This document shows positions 11,743-25,700 of a stretch of 64,000 bases of DNA, piece after piece. Below the pieces are notes generated by a model that saw nothing but the letters and a program-made list of their open reading frames with translations, did not search any database and was not told the DNA's origin. A program made the position numbers and the translations under genes. Each line of letters opens with the position of its first letter. The stretch's first letter is position 1. Source of the DNA: Blastobasis lacticolella (Eukaryota > Arthropoda > Insecta > Lepidoptera > Blastobasidae); assembly GCA_905147135.1 (NCBI GenBank), contig LR990045.1, positions 19,816,173 to 19,880,172 on the forward strand. The letters run 5' to 3'.

Positions 11743-12315
11743 ATCCCGATGAAGAAAGAGGCGTGTTATTTTGACGTATGTACTCGTATATGTGTGTCTG
11801 TCTGACGAATAGCGTCGGTGGCCGAGCGGTTAGAGTATCCGACTAGTAAGCCAGAGATCCCGGGTTCGATCCCGCTCCGGCCATGTACCACTGACTATTT
11901 TCTCAGTTTAGTACATTAGTGGAATACTAACCGGTGCTCTTACGGTGGGGGAAAGCATCGTGATGAAACGTGCACATTAAGGCGACTGGATGTGTAACCA
12001 TAATCTAATCTGATCAAATTCCCCTGGCAGCAGGGTCATGGAGGTCGGGTGGCAGTCGCACCACTGTAATTACCTGACCTGCCAAATCCTGGATCATGGT
12101 CAAGGCGGACCCCGGGCCCTCGTGCGCGAGAGCATAACCGGGACATTAACGCCAAGATGATGATGATTATCTGTGTGTCTGTCTGTGGCATCTTAGCGCC
12201 AGAACAGAAGGATCAATTTCGATGCGATTATCTCTATTTGAAAGCCAGTTTAATCGACATGATTCTTTGCTTTGTAACATTAAAATCGGTTTAGTAATTT
12301 AGGAAATATTGAAGC
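11743..12315 (+). repeat. Family G repeat split by SINE A
   Basis: The 5' part (11743-11804) and 3' part (12172-12315) join into one G copy when the SINE between them is removed. The 14-bp TGTGTGTCTGTCTG is present on both sides as a target-site duplication. Confidence 0.6.
11805..12171 (+). mobile_element. Full-length SINE A (tRNA-headed), 14-bp target duplication
   Basis: A tRNA-like head (11812-11885) shows 'gtggccgagcggtta' (A-box region) and 'ggttcgatcccgc' (B box). A roughly 270-base body ends in 'cattaacgccaagatgatgatgat'. The copy is flanked by 11791-11804 and 12172-12185. The head resembles a class II (Ser/Leu-type) tRNA start, but no intact tRNA fold is claimed. This is the reference copy for the A family in this window. 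Confidence 0.75.
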
Positions 12316-12815
12316 ATGTCTGATACAGATACAGATTTCGAGTGAAATTCATATATAAATGGATTTCCTATGTTGACAATTTTTTTTATAACTATCACCC
12401 ACTATGTCAGTCAAAATAACCTTTTTAAATCTAGAATGACCACTTGGTTACAACTTTTCATTAAGCATGTAAACTATATCTGTGTGTTCACAATCCAATG
12501 GAATCAGATGCAATTTTCAAGGATCTCCGCAATTATACTTCCATTGACGCAGTGGTCTATTGCAATTCATTAATTATCGTGAGAATGTTTGTGTTCGTGT
12601 TTTGATCCAATTCCAATTATTGCTGTAGAATTGTATAGGGATAATAAAGTTGTTGTCATACAATTTTGTAATTGAATGTTGGAAATTCGACATAATAATA
12701 ATCGTAACATTTGCAAATAGCGTATGCCGTTGCCTTATTTATAAATAAAATGTCTGTTGTTGAGATTTCTCCGGATTTCTCTTTCTCTCTCAAAATAGAA
12801 TTTTAAATTATGAGT

Positions 12816-13030
12816 AGTGCATCCGGCGCTACTTACGGGACCTACACTACCCTACCCCTACTCCTATACTACCTTATCCTACACCTACCAACAACTACGC
12901 TACACCGTACGATAGGTTGACTTACTTTACCCCTTACTATCCTTTTTTTTTCTCTTATAAATCTTCCTCTTGAATCAGTCTAGCTAATGCTGGAACACTT
13001 ATTCAAATCCATTGCGTAGTTTAAAAGACA
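12816..13030 (-). mobile_element. Family J Helitron-like remnant
   Basis: The complement of family J is recognisable: 'ataaatcttcctcttgaatca', 'ttcaaatccattgcgtagttt', preceded by 'cctacactaccctacccc'. The CTAG/hairpin end is only partly preserved near 12816-12840. Confidence 0.45.
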
Positions 13031-13659
13031 ATTTTATACGATGTACAGATATAGATTTCTTATATTTTGTTGAGAGTTCCATGGTACTAGCACAAAATAA
13101 ACAACGGTCGTCCTTCAAGTTCCTTGTTCTTATCTTGTGGCATGCCTGGATGCCAAAACCCAGTGACTCATTTGGTTGCCGCTCTATCTACCGTCTAAGG
13201 ATCTTTAACTTAGTCGACGCGCGATGCAACGATTAAAGTTCGCTCTTGTTAAAGTTAAACTTCTATCCAAACATCAAAACGAAAGTTTGTAGGGATGGCT
13301 GTTTGTTGCTCCTTCCTGAAAATAGTACCTACAGAACAGATTTTGATGACAAATTTGACATTGCTCATCTTGGCGTTCAAGTACCGTTTTGATGAAATCT
13401 GGCAGTATTATAGCCTGTAGAATAGCATATAGTTTACAATTTACCTCGAAGTTCAATTTGGTCTCCGCGGGATATTGAGCATAGAGCCCAATTTCTTCGG
13501 TTTAACCGAATTTTACGCGGACGTTAATGACAAGTTGTTAACTCGCGACCGCGGCCCACGGCGGCGGCATGCCTGTTTGTCTGCCGGATAACATAACAAA
13601 AAAATCCTTCAGAGGTTGTTAATGATCAAGGTTCTAATTTCAGACTTTTCTGTTCACAG

Positions 13660-13790
13660 AAAGCCGAATCGGCGCTCGCCATGCCGTGGTATTCATGCTG
13701 TTCCTTGGCACTACTGTCTCCTATGCCACCAGGGTCAGCATGAGTGTCGGCATCGTGGCCATGGTATCTGACAACGGCAATAATCACACG
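13660..13790 (+). CDS. Transporter exon 1 of the visible set (TM1)
   Basis: The acceptor is 'tctgttcacag' and the donor 'ACG|gtcagt'. The exon opens with two bases completing a codon from an unseen upstream exon, then visible residues 1-43. It carries G-A-R-H, TM1 (VVFMLFLGTTVSYATRV) and S-M-S-V-G-I-V-A-M. It ends in a luminal loop with an N-H-T glycosylation sequon. A nearer upstream AG at 13643 is less likely because the bases after it are a pyrimidine tract and the R-H motif is explained without it. Confidence 0.88.
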
Positions 13791-16700
13791 GTCAGTATCA
13801 AGGAAAAGGGCCACTACGATATAGTATCGGTGCGAAGCAGTTGCACGACCTCATTCCCATATCGGGAAACGCGATCCGGTGGGGCGTTATTCGTGGATCT
13901 TCCAGCTATCCGCACGAGCCCTTTGGTTCAAGCTTTAAAATGCGTATGGCTAGGGACAAGAACACGTTTCCCAAGATTGTGTTCTCCGATTATTCTAATC
14001 TGGACGCCTTCAAGGCTGGAGTGAAGCTGTTTCTTGACAGTCATACTCTATTTTCAGCCGCATCGTCACTTACCACCAGGTGGGAATATTTTGTATAAAA
14101 AAGAAGAAGTATCAAGGATACTTTAATGTTAGCTCTGACTCTGTATATTGTAAGTTTACCCCTCATCATCATTATTCTCCGAGCGGTCAACAACGGCTTC
14201 TGCCAAGGTTCTCTACTAAAAAAAACCTCACGTCGTAAGTCGTTGACTCTTGCATCCGACTCAGCTCTTGTAGAAGTATTCGGGCCTCTTTCCTGATATC
14301 CAAGTAAAAAACTACCCTACTTGAAATGTCATTTTGTTGTCAACAACACCGTTGCCGGGTCAGGTAAGTTTGTAGCACTATGCAACGTGGACTTCCTCAA
14401 GGCCAGAGTCATAAGCTGTTTCTAGACAGGCATGCTCCATCTTCGGCCCCATCGTCGCCATTAGATAAGATGGCAACGGAAAGCAATGACCCTGCCTAGT
14501 GAGTAAAAAGAAACACCCAAAAACGCCCACTCGCTATCAATATCAACGATCGAAACACCCGCCAACGACCACAACTCTTCCTTCCGCCGATTCCGTACAG
14601 CGTGTCTCCTACGTGACCACTTTACACAGGACTCGTTATGGCTCCGAATCGGCCGGAACGTTGTTAATGTCGCCTTTAGGCTACGCAGACGAGGGCCGCG
14701 CCTTGGGGTACTTTTTGACGTGAATTCGAATAGAGAAGAAGTATGACTTATAGCGAGATATCCTATCTTGTAAAATACCGCAGCCACAGAAAACAAAATG
14801 AGATATGTTAATACAAGTAGAAATGCCATAGGGCATCAGACTATCGAAAAGGTTTGTCGCCTCCTTGGCCACTACTGCGCATTACTTAACTACTGCGCAA
14901 TAATGGTCAGTAGGTTTATTACGTAACGCTGTTGCCAACTGTTATTACAATTATCTGATTTCAATGATTGAAATGGTTGCTTTTGCGATTCCGTATCATC
15001 GATTTTATGGGTTCGATATTTTAACATTAAAATGTGAGTGTAGATAATAGTAGTGTATGCAACTGCATATAAGTAGGTATTAAAACACTCTTGTCAAACG
15101 TTTTAATACCCCCTTTTATATGACAGTTGCATAAACTACTATTATCTACACTCACATTTTAATGTTAAAATATCGTACCTATAATTTTCTAACTTTGCTG
15201 GAAGTAAGCTGCGAGCCAGTTGCGTTGTATCTTCGCGTCGATGATATCAAGCGGCGAGAAATTCACTTCACTTTTTTCACATTTATTTATTTATTTGCTT
15301 CAAACAAGATAAAACATTCACAAACACAAATTAAAACAATTAGAAAAAATATTCTGTTTAGCGGGAAAATAATTACACACAAATATAAACAAGAAAATTT
15401 GAATTTTGAATTTGTCAAAAACATTTAGGTATTCAGCCTACATTTCGCCGTGTCTCGGCGCCCGACAAACAATAAAAGTTTTGCATAATGATTAAAAAGT
15501 GATTTTACGTTACAGCTGTAATGAAATTAGTATAGGAAATGCTGTATCGAAAAGTATTTTTTTTAAATTATATATACTGGCGTGAAAAAGGTGTATCCTT
15601 AAACAACTGTTTTCGAATATGAAATTGGAACATTGCGCTATGAGTGTAGATAAACAATATTATTATAGTTTATATAGAATTGAGTTTTCACTTATGGATA
15701 AGGTTTCAATGCTCCATGGGCAACTGTTGGCTTTGGCAGTGGAGATGAGATACTTGTCACGTTTCCTGGGGTTCTATTTTTGAAACGCTCCCCTCGAGAC
15801 GAACGGTTTTCAATTTTGATTTTCAGCATTAAACATTTAAAATTTTTTTAATAACATTAACCCCTGATACCCCTGGTGTTGCTAGTGTTAAGAGGCGGCG
15901 GTGACCACTTTTCATTAGGTGGCCCGCACAGAGTAACATAAGAAAAGAAAACTCGGTAATTAATTCGAACGAAAAATTGTGGATATATGAAAGGCTAGGA
16001 AGTTATGACAGAATAGAGCAAAGTGACCGTACCTGTGGGACGGAGGCGAGAGCTTTATGTTTGTATGGATATGCAGAGCTTCAAGGATTGTCCTCCTCTC
16101 AGTCTCTCGTCTACTTAGGTTTTTACGTTTTCGCATAGGCGCGACTTTCGCAAGACCCTCCCATACGTTAACGGTAATGAAGTTAGGCTTACGAGAGCGG
16201 CTATAGAACGGGGCGATGTCTGTCGATAAGGAGTTCGTTATTGTGCTTTCATGGACAGGTTTTTGGCTATTAGGCGTTTGAGTGATTTTTACACTCATGG
16301 GTGTCATAAAAGGCGACTAATATTTTCGAGGCAAAAAATTTAAGTCTCCGTAGACTGGAAAATGGGCAGCAGCGTCCTCCATTGTTATGTTTATGACTGC
16401 GATCTCCAACCTGCCTGCCAAGCGTAGAGGGAGACAATGGCAATAACCTCCCCTTTGATGATGATAGTAATGAGGCGTTTGAAGAAGAACTGGTCTGTGC
16501 GATTTTGAATGTTAGCAAAATTTACATGAGTACCATCTAGTGTAATTACGATGCCAAGTCTACTTTTCTAGGTATGAAAAGTGCAGTTTACATACCTATT
16601 CATAGTTTTCGAATTTTTCTCTTTACTTTTACTTGGCCTTGCTTCTTGCCAAATTTTAAGATTCTAAATCTAGATCAATAAGAAGTACCATATAGGTTTT

Positions 16701-19700
16701 GAGGACGGAATAGCGCTCCTATGGTCATTGCGCTTATCCGACTTCCTGTTTTGACGACTTCCATCCCTTTTCACGAAATTACTCACACCGATTGCAGAAA
16801 AGCCTGAGGAAAGATGTTACACATCTCATCAAAATTGGCCAACCGATCCGTAGCAATCCACTGGGAAGCTGTTCACTGGGAGCCAAGTTACAACAGCCCA
16901 ACAGCAAAATAACATTAAAATAAGTGACCCTTGCAAATTATTCGTCATAGAATCATAACAACTTTCACCGAGCCAAGTCACGACTTCTGACAAATTTTTC
17001 AACGAGCCATTTCATGAAAATCAATGACTCTGGGAGTCCATTTCGGATTTCACGACTAACATTTCCAATGTGAAATATCTACATGTCTCTTCTGTCTCCA
17101 ACAACCTACCACGAGTGTGAAAGAGATAAGTAAATTATAGGCATACGAACAGTAGTCGAACGGTTCAAAATACGGCGACCGGGGCTCCCCCGCTCACCTC
17201 GAGTGGAACGGTCCCAATTTTTATTTTCGACTTGAAAACATCAAATTTTTATTTAATCATTTTCAACGCTGAAAGCGAACGTTTCACGAATAAAGAAAAT
17301 CAGAGTCATTATCAAAACATTGAATTTTTAATAATTGAAAATCATATCATCATATCAAAAACCTTTATAATGCGTGCCGTACGTAGGGAATAGAACACGA
17401 TGCCTGCGAGTGTGTTCCCTTATCATTATAATCTAGACGCCTTCAAGGCTGAGTGAATTGGCCGTTTCCAGGCTGGAAGTCAGCAGGCATGAAATACCGA
17501 AATGTTATAACTGTAAACTATTTTAATTTGTCATAGACCTTCAATATTCTCAATGGTGTGTAATTGATTTGTTTCACTTTATATTTTACACCAGCGTGGC
17601 ATTTAACCGTTTATAAGTAAATAATGTATATGAATATCATTATCATAATCATTTTCTTTTTGGCAATGACATCATAGGATTATGTCTGAAATGGTGATGC
17701 TACTGTCCTTTACAAGTACATTATGTAGAGTATTTATAGCAAGAATTTTAATAAATTATTTACACAGCATTTTCGCCTTCATATTGTTTGGTCATGTACG
17801 CCACTGGGGTACGTGGGAAGTAGGTGCCTAAACCTGCCTGTATTAAGAAAGAGGTCCCGCGGTAAACACAAGAAACGATGGATTGACATCGCTGAGCCGG
17901 ACGCGAGAGCCAATGGCTTACGATGTGAGGATGCCAAAGATCGGGAAAAGTGGTGAAAACAAAGTAGGAAAGCGGACCCTGGCAGAAGCCGGGATGACCG
18001 TTCGTATGATGATGATGAGTTTTGGCTTTATATTTAATGACACGCCAGCGACAGAATAAAAAGGGTACACTATTCCTAATCCTAATCATGTTACAAATAG
18101 GAATTTGTAAGAATGGATGATTGTATGTTTGTAACTCCTTCATGCAAAAACTATTCAACGGATTTTGTTGAAATTTGACAGTTAATGTAGCTTATAGCCC
18201 AGAATTGCATATAAGCCATAACGTGTTCCGAAATTAAATGTGGGGCCCGCGGAAATTGATCCTGTATGTTGTGACCGAATTTTACGCGGACCAAATCGCG
18301 GACAAACGCTAGTTAAGAAAAGGTACTTAAGGTAAGGATGCCGGCATAAATGAAGAATCTTGACTTGAAATTGTGTTTTTGTGTACCTAGGAAAGGACTA
18401 GCCCTAAATATACACTCCAAATACACTAAAATAACATAGACGTACAGTAAATTGGATTCTACTTTATTGGCACATCATAGAGGCCCATTTCAATTATATA
18501 TTGTAATTACGTTGGCTGTAAATCCATGTTGGCGCTGTAAAGCGTCAATGTTCAACATTTATTTTGCAATCGGTAGTTCCAGTGTTTCTATCTGGCGTTA
18601 CAGTAATTGCTTCGAGGTCAACGCACGCTTGATCAGAAGAAATAATTTGTCATTTTCATTTTTTTATTTTCATTTTCGTTGCAAGTAGGAAGGTTTTGGT
18701 CGCATCTCTCACAGAAACTGACAGGAGCGTCCCAAATATAGATGCTTTACGTCGTGTAAAGATGCCTGGTATTGATGAATACCTTACAATAAAATTTGAG
18801 TGTACACGTGAACCAGGTTCAAAGATTTCCTTAGAGTACTTATTTACGCCCCAGATTTGTGACACTCGCCGCGTATTTGCAAATATGATTTGAATTCTAA
18901 CCGATGCTCTTACGGTGAGGGAAAACATCGTGATGAAACCTGCAAATTCAGGAACTGAGTTTGTAACCATGATCCAAAATGGTCAGGTCCCCTGGTAGCA
19001 GGGTTACGGAGTTCTGATGGTAGTCGCTCCACTGTAATTACCTGTTCTCCTATTCCTGGATCATAGTCAAGACGGACCCTGGGCCCTCGTTCTCGAGAGC
19101 ACAACCGGGACATTAACGCCAAGATGATTATTTTTTTAACATGCTTTGTTAATTATTTTACATCCTTATGACTGGTCAATTTCGTTCAATTTGTGCTACC
19201 GGCAAACCGTGTTGCTCTAAGATTTTGACGGACGCATAGTGCCGTTCGCCACTCAAGTATTATCCGTTGAAAACCGATAATAAAACCGTGCGTTCGCACG
19301 CACAGTGAGACCATTCTGAATACGGGTGTTCATGGTACATAGCACGATTTGGTAGGGCAAAAATGAACAAAAATGCAAAAAAAATTACGACCTGTTTCTG
19401 TCCTCTAATTCTCTCGTGGCATAGTTTTGTAAAAGGCTCGAGTCCGGGAGTGTAATTTTAGGACACGACTCTTAATCGATTCGCGATTCGACACAGTATG
19501 TCAGAGACTCTGCTGCTAGAAGTACTATGTGCGCATCGAATTTCCGAATAGACTCGAATTTCAGATAAATGCTTCAGTCGGTTCATTTAACGAGTCTCGC
19601 TCGAGTCTATAAGTATATATTGAGCGGTGACGTTTTACGGTTTGTTAAACTGAAGTATAATTTACTGCAGTCTTTAGGCTTGCAGTAATCGAGAGACTGA

Positions 19701-22700
19701 GTAGTAGTTGCTTTGAGTAAAGTTTTCGAACTCGATTTGGTACAAAACTCGAGTTATGTTTACGGCTCTGATACTCGCGCTTGACTCGGCTCCAGACCCA
19801 TGTGTATTTAGAACACTAAGCCCTGCACAATTGAGTATTGTTTATAATTTCAGACTCCCGCTCTCGAGTTTATTACAACACTTGGCATGACTGCCTTCCA
19901 GCGTTCGAGGTTTGCATTGGCCGGCGTAGCAGAAATTAGTTTCTGAATATTTGAGTACTGATTTATCGGATGAACAGTATCGGAAAGTTATTATTTCATT
20001 CTCTTTTCCTTTTTTATTATTGATTCGAGCTAGCTTACAAACACAAGTTTGTTTATTTAAGTGCTTTTTTATTAGACTAGCCAAGCATTTGGTCGCTATT
20101 TCACCTGGTGGTAAATGACGATGTAGCCAAAGATGGAGAATAGCTGTCTAGGAACAGCCTATTCCATTCACTAGGGCAATGAAGGCGTCCAAATTAGGTT
20201 ATAATAATCAGGGATCACACTCGCAGGTAACGGGTTCCTTTCCTTAGCCGCCTTGGCTTGTGCTCGCGATGCCCGTACGTTAGTTGAATGCCAGACATCT
20301 TCATGTTGTTCGTTCAAGCAGGTTTGAAACAAAAATGGAGGTTTCATTAAAAAAGAATTAAAACAAGCAGTTTGTGCGATTAGCTGGAAGATCCACGACT
20401 TCTGAATGAAACGAGAGCCCGCATCTCGTTTCCTGATGGCAAAAAGGGGCTAGCAGAATGAGGTCGTACTCATAAGAAGCGAAGTAGATGCTTTCTACTG
20501 TGGCGGTCACCGTCGCCACGTAACAGAAGGGGTTGGTGATAAATCCTACTCTGCTAGGACACTACGAGGCCTTTATAGTAGGTAATAAGGATTAGGCAAC
20601 AGCCAGCAAAGGCGTTACGTCACAGAGTATTACTGCCCATCCTACCCTCTGTGTGCGCAATAATAACCCCATTTCGGCGTTCGATCGAGGGGTGCGTTCA
20701 CGACCGTACGAGTAGAGTGTCGTTGCTTGATTATTATTTTTCTTTAAACTCAGATATTTCACTGTTATCTCAGGAGCGTCGGTGGTCTATGTATAAGGGG
20801 GACTCGTAAGAGAGAGGTACCGGGTGCGAATCTCACTGCCGCCGTGTACCAATGGGCTTGTTCTGTATGGGTAATGGGATTATTCAGGCGATCGAATGAG
20901 CAATAATGATCAAATCTGGTCAGATTCCCTAGCAGGGTCACGGAGGTCAGATGCACTGGCAGCAAAAAGGCAAATACCCCTCCACTGCCAAAGCTACAGC
21001 TGCCCCAATCCCCGCCCGATAGAGTATTGGAAACCTTATTTACGGGCAGGAACACAATACTACCTATTGGAAATAGTATTAAATTTACAGTTAGTATTTT
21101 AAATACTTAAGTCTACGAACGACCCCCAAACTCGTACCAAGAAAACAATAAGAGTTTAATAAAAAAATTGTAAAATGTTTAGTTGGCAATACTATACTGG
21201 AACCTGGAACTGTGGCTATTTTGAAATTTCATTATGTTTAATTTTGAAATTGTCTATCTTTAATCAAAAACTTTAGTTAAACGTCAGAGCGTGTTCAAAC
21301 AATCGAGGTGGGTTGCAAAACTGCAGCTCTTAAGCACAAAGTAAAAAACGGCCCGCCTTTGGTGCCCGTCTAAAGTAAGTCGCGCTCGCAGCGAAGGCTC
21401 TGAACGCGGCCCAGCCTTCCACCATTAGTATTCCCCTAACGTTTTGAGGGATAAAATTCTATGGGCGGCCGGTAAGGGGCGCAATCCGGTACTATCACTC
21501 CGCACCACGTACCGCCTGTGTTGCTGTGTAAGCCTTTTGGCAACCTTGCAGTCGATAAGGGCGTACTTGGAAGCGATTGTAGGTGCGAACTGTTATGGTT
21601 TGGAGGTTATCACCCGTTTTCACAAGACTCAAGCATTACCTAACTAGGGAACTCTTATCTTTAGGAATGGACTTAGACGCTTGGAAACGGTCGTGCGACG
21701 GGCGGTTTTGAGGTCGCCTATTAATTGGGTGACGTTCGATGTACGACCACGGTCTCACGACGGTTGCCGATAATTACAGCGTCTTAGTCAATTGGTCTAA
21801 TTCACCAAACTTCTACCTTTAGGCGAGATTCATATGAAGTGTTGTAATAGTGGTAAACTGTAGAGTACCACATCCATATCTGAACTGGTGACGGCGTCGC
21901 TGTTGTTGACAACAAAGTGGCAAAATGGTGACACTTGCCTAGTTCCAGTTTTGGCCACCGGGTCAGACGAGTTTACTTTGGGAAACAGAACGCAACTGTC
22001 ATTTTATCCTAGGCATCGATCTAAGGACCATTTTATGCACTTCCTAACTTGAAGCATTACCTAACGGCGATAGTTATTTCTTAGCGATTGGTAAAACGTA
22101 TTTTCGTCTTAAGTATTTCCATAGACCAATATCATCAACACAGCCCATCACAGTCCACTGCAGGACTTACGGCCTCTCCCACGAAAGGGGAGGTTATTGC
22201 CATAATCTCCACGCTTGGCAGGCGGGTTGGAGATCGCAGTGTATAAATATAACAATGGAAAATGCTGCTGCCCATTTTCCAGACCACGGAGACTCTTGAT
22301 CTTTTGTCTCGAAAACATTAGTCGCCTTGTACGACACCCATGAGTGTAAGGGGTTGGTACTATTCTACTCTGCCGGACACCACACGGCCTATAGACCAAT
22401 ATAATACACTGTAATTCCTAAAAGTTTGGGAATCAGATTTAGGCGATTTCTATGTTAGTGAAAACGGGCATTTATCACCTGGTTTTGAAAATAAAAAATA
22501 ATTATCTTGGCGTAAATACAGTAACAATAAACTAAGGTAGACCTATCTTAAAGGCCAATGCTATCGCCATTCGTGACTCCCGGGGTGTTGCGGGTGTCCA
22601 TGGGTGGCGGTGATCACTTAAAATCAGGAGACTAGCTTTGCCGTTTGCCACCATCGATTATTAAAAAATAGAAAATAAATATATCGTAACAAAACACTTT

Positions 22701-25700
22701 CACATCACCAGCATCTACGATAGTTAAGGCCATACACATTCAAGCGACTAAATGTGTAACCATAATTCAATCTGGTCAGGTTCCTCTGTTAAAAAGGTAA
22801 CGGAGGTCAGATGATAGTCGCTCCTTTGTCATTATCTGATCTGCCAAATCTTGGATCATAGTCAAGGCGGACTCCAGGCCCTTGCGTGAGAACACAACTG
22901 CGACATGAACGCCAAAACGACCACCTGTACTTTCCATTCACTCTTACCAATCTTTCACAGGTCTTCGAGTGGGACCGCGGCACGCAGGACACGATACTGT
23001 CATCCTTCTTCTGGGGCTACATCCTGCTGCAAATCCCAGCTGGAATGATAGCCGGCCGCTTCGGCGGAAAGCTGCTGGTCTTCGCAAGTATGTTCTTCAC
23101 TGGACTTATGAACCTGGTTGTACCAGTGGCTGCTGTTCACGTGAGTTTTGGTCATGCTATTCTGAGCCTTAGGCACTGTCCTAATTGGCAACAGTCGTAC
23201 GACCGTGGTCGAGGGATTGGCTGTTTTGAGGTCTCCTATTGGGCGGTCGACGTCCGTTGTACGACCATGGTCGCCGGTCGCCAATTAGGACAGCGCCTTA
23301 TGCCCGATTTCACAAAGCTTTATATGATGCGTATGTTGATTTCAGATATTCCTAACAAGAGAAAGCGTATTGCATCAGCACCAACCTTGAGTAAAAATTA
23401 AAGTCACAATCTCACTGTTAATTTTTCTACACAAATGTTTTGACGCCTTAGGATATAGGCGTCAAAAAAAAAAATATTAAAATATTTTAAAGTGTATTTT
23501 CGCGAAGAGTCGCGTATGTTTCGTGTGATCCTGGTATTGCTAACGTTTGCCCGCGACTTCGCGTGAATGCGTTTTTTTATGAAATACAGTCATTATACAG
23601 ACTGCTCATGAAATTGATTGCACACTCTGTGTAACCATCCAATTTGGCCAATAGCGTTTAAATGACCTTAACAAGTCGACGGATGAACACCAAACCAAAG
23701 GGTATTAATAAGGATTTATAATTAGAATATTTATTATTGTTGTTATTGTTGTAGTTTGTTGATTCTACTTTTTTATGATTTTTAGAAGAGTAAACTTTAT
23801 TCTTAGATTAAATCGCCAGTTATTCGATAGTAAATCAATTTTAAGTTTTACCATCTACAATTCGAGGAATACCGATCAAATACACTGTACTACCGTTTTA
23901 TAGCGGGATTATTTGAATAATAATAAAATGGCGCTTCAAACACCATAAAAATATTATGATCTACGAAATGTGACGTAAACTATATTGACAGATACTTTCC
24001 CACGCTGTAATGCGACAAAAGCGAGTGCACTTAACGTAAGATTTTACCCGCATTGAAGTGGTACTACTTTTATTTAAAAGGGTATTTACCTACATTCGTT
24101 CATCATTCACTTTGTCTATTCCAAGAATAGCTATATCACATATTGAATGGAAAAACGACTTTTTGTTTAATCCAGAATAAGATAGTGGAATAGATATATC
24201 GCTCGGGTATAAACTGTAGTTGGGCCGAATACAGCCTTAAGCTTTGTAAATAAATGCCAACATAAGCTTAGCTTACTTTTGGGGCTAGATGGCACTGTGT
24301 GAATTTGTCCAAGCATATTTTATACTTAAAGACTTTCTGATTTATCCTCTTATTGATACGGATTATACGAAACCATAAAAAGAAATTAAAAGCTAAAGAC
24401 ACTATGATACGTGGGAACGTATATATCAGAAGCCAACAAAGAGTGAAAGGGGGTCAGAGGGATAATGACATGAATACATTTTCGGGAGCTGCGGGCGATC
24501 GAAACAAATTGGACCAATTTATTAGAGGAAAAATGTTAAGAGTGCTCCCCATTGCTTGGTTCTCTATAAAGCCTTTTTTGGTATGGGCCTGATGACTTGA
24601 ATAGAACTGTCTACAAAGTAATGCTTTACGACATAATCAAATCAAAATACACTTTAGGTTGTTACAAACGCTCATGTATGTCAGAAAGAACTTAAAAATT
24701 AAAATCATTTTACATTAATAAAAAATAAAATGCTCAGGCGCCGCGGCATCACCGCCACAGGCTATAAAAAAAAGAAAAAGAAACTCCGCGACGCTGGCGC
24801 AGTCCTCTGTCTGTCACTGTCATTGTCAGTAGATAATGACGCTCGCAAATAGGTTAGGTAAAATGATAAAAATGCATATTATTCATTAATAGTTATTCAA
24901 TAATAATAAATAAATAAATATTCATGGACAAATTCAGACAGCGCTATCTAGCCCCAAACTAAGCAAAGCTTGTACAGTGCTAGATAACTGATTTACTACT
25001 TAAATACTTTTTAAATACATACGTATTATACATAGAACACCCAGACCCGTAACAGAAATTAAAATTAATCATTTCAATTTCTGCCCGGCCGGGAATCGAA
25101 CCCGGGACCTCTTTCGTGGCAGACCAGCATGTTGACCATTGAACCACACAGGTCATCAATAATAATAATAATAATAATAGATTATTTGAAAATATTATAT
25201 CCATGAGGCGCCAAACACATTGGACAAGGTACTTACTCACAAAATATTTACAGTATAATACTAAAATTATAAAAGCTGCCCCCCGGAATTACGCCCAGAA
25301 AGCTGGCTGCGTTGCCAGGTTAGATAGAGATGCTAATCCGTTGCCTGAATGAAATCTCTCCGAAGTATTTAGTTACACAAAATATTCCGACAATATAGTT
25401 ACACAGAAATTAAACAAAAACAGAATCCCTGGTACCTTAAAGAGTACCTTTGTTGTACATGACATACACTCATGTGTGGTCAAATATTGTAAAAATAACG
25501 TGAAAAAATTTACAAAATCAGGATGCATAAGTAATGATGATTCGTGCTAATTTCTCATAATTATGCTTTATTTACTTTTGAGTAAATTTCGAACTAAAAT
25601 TACAACTATGTTGCTAGTTTTTTTACGGGAAAATTTCCCTAAAAGTGGGGAATTCTATATTTATTGTATTTGTGACTCAGACAGTCAGATCAGGTTTCGA

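Larger units (their letters stand above)
1..13659. other. Gene-free 5' flank of the transporter, repeat-rich
   Basis: No open reading frame here has coding character; the ORFs are short and mostly lie inside repeats. The stretch holds LINE tails, SINE remnants, Helitron-like copies and the family G repeats listed separately. Parts such as 2530-3550, 8400-9000 and 12320-12800 show only AT-rich single-copy-looking DNA. The missing first exon of the transporter (start codon plus perhaps 10-30 residues) could lie here or outside the window; no candidate was convincing. Confidence 0.6.
13791..22960 (+). other. Transporter intron 1 (9.2 kb)
   Basis: It contains LINE F tails (13830-14090, 14380-14460), the inverted-repeat element at 15014-15650, SINE A and C fragments, TTA-flanked MITEs and no exon-like sequence. 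It ends 'tctttcacag' immediately before exon 2. Confidence 0.8.

Noticed and set aside
11812..11885. tRNA gene-like sequence (and similar ones near 25080, 32820, 35555, 41265, 48325 and 61312)
   Set aside because: Each is continuous with a repeated SINE body and tail, and several have target duplications. The folds are imperfect, so they are SINE heads, not tRNA genes.
13012..13236. Candidate first exon of the transporter
   Set aside because: No frame upstream of 13660 shows an ATG-led short exon ending in a phase-1 donor with family-like sequence; the ORFs there lie in a Helitron-like remnant.
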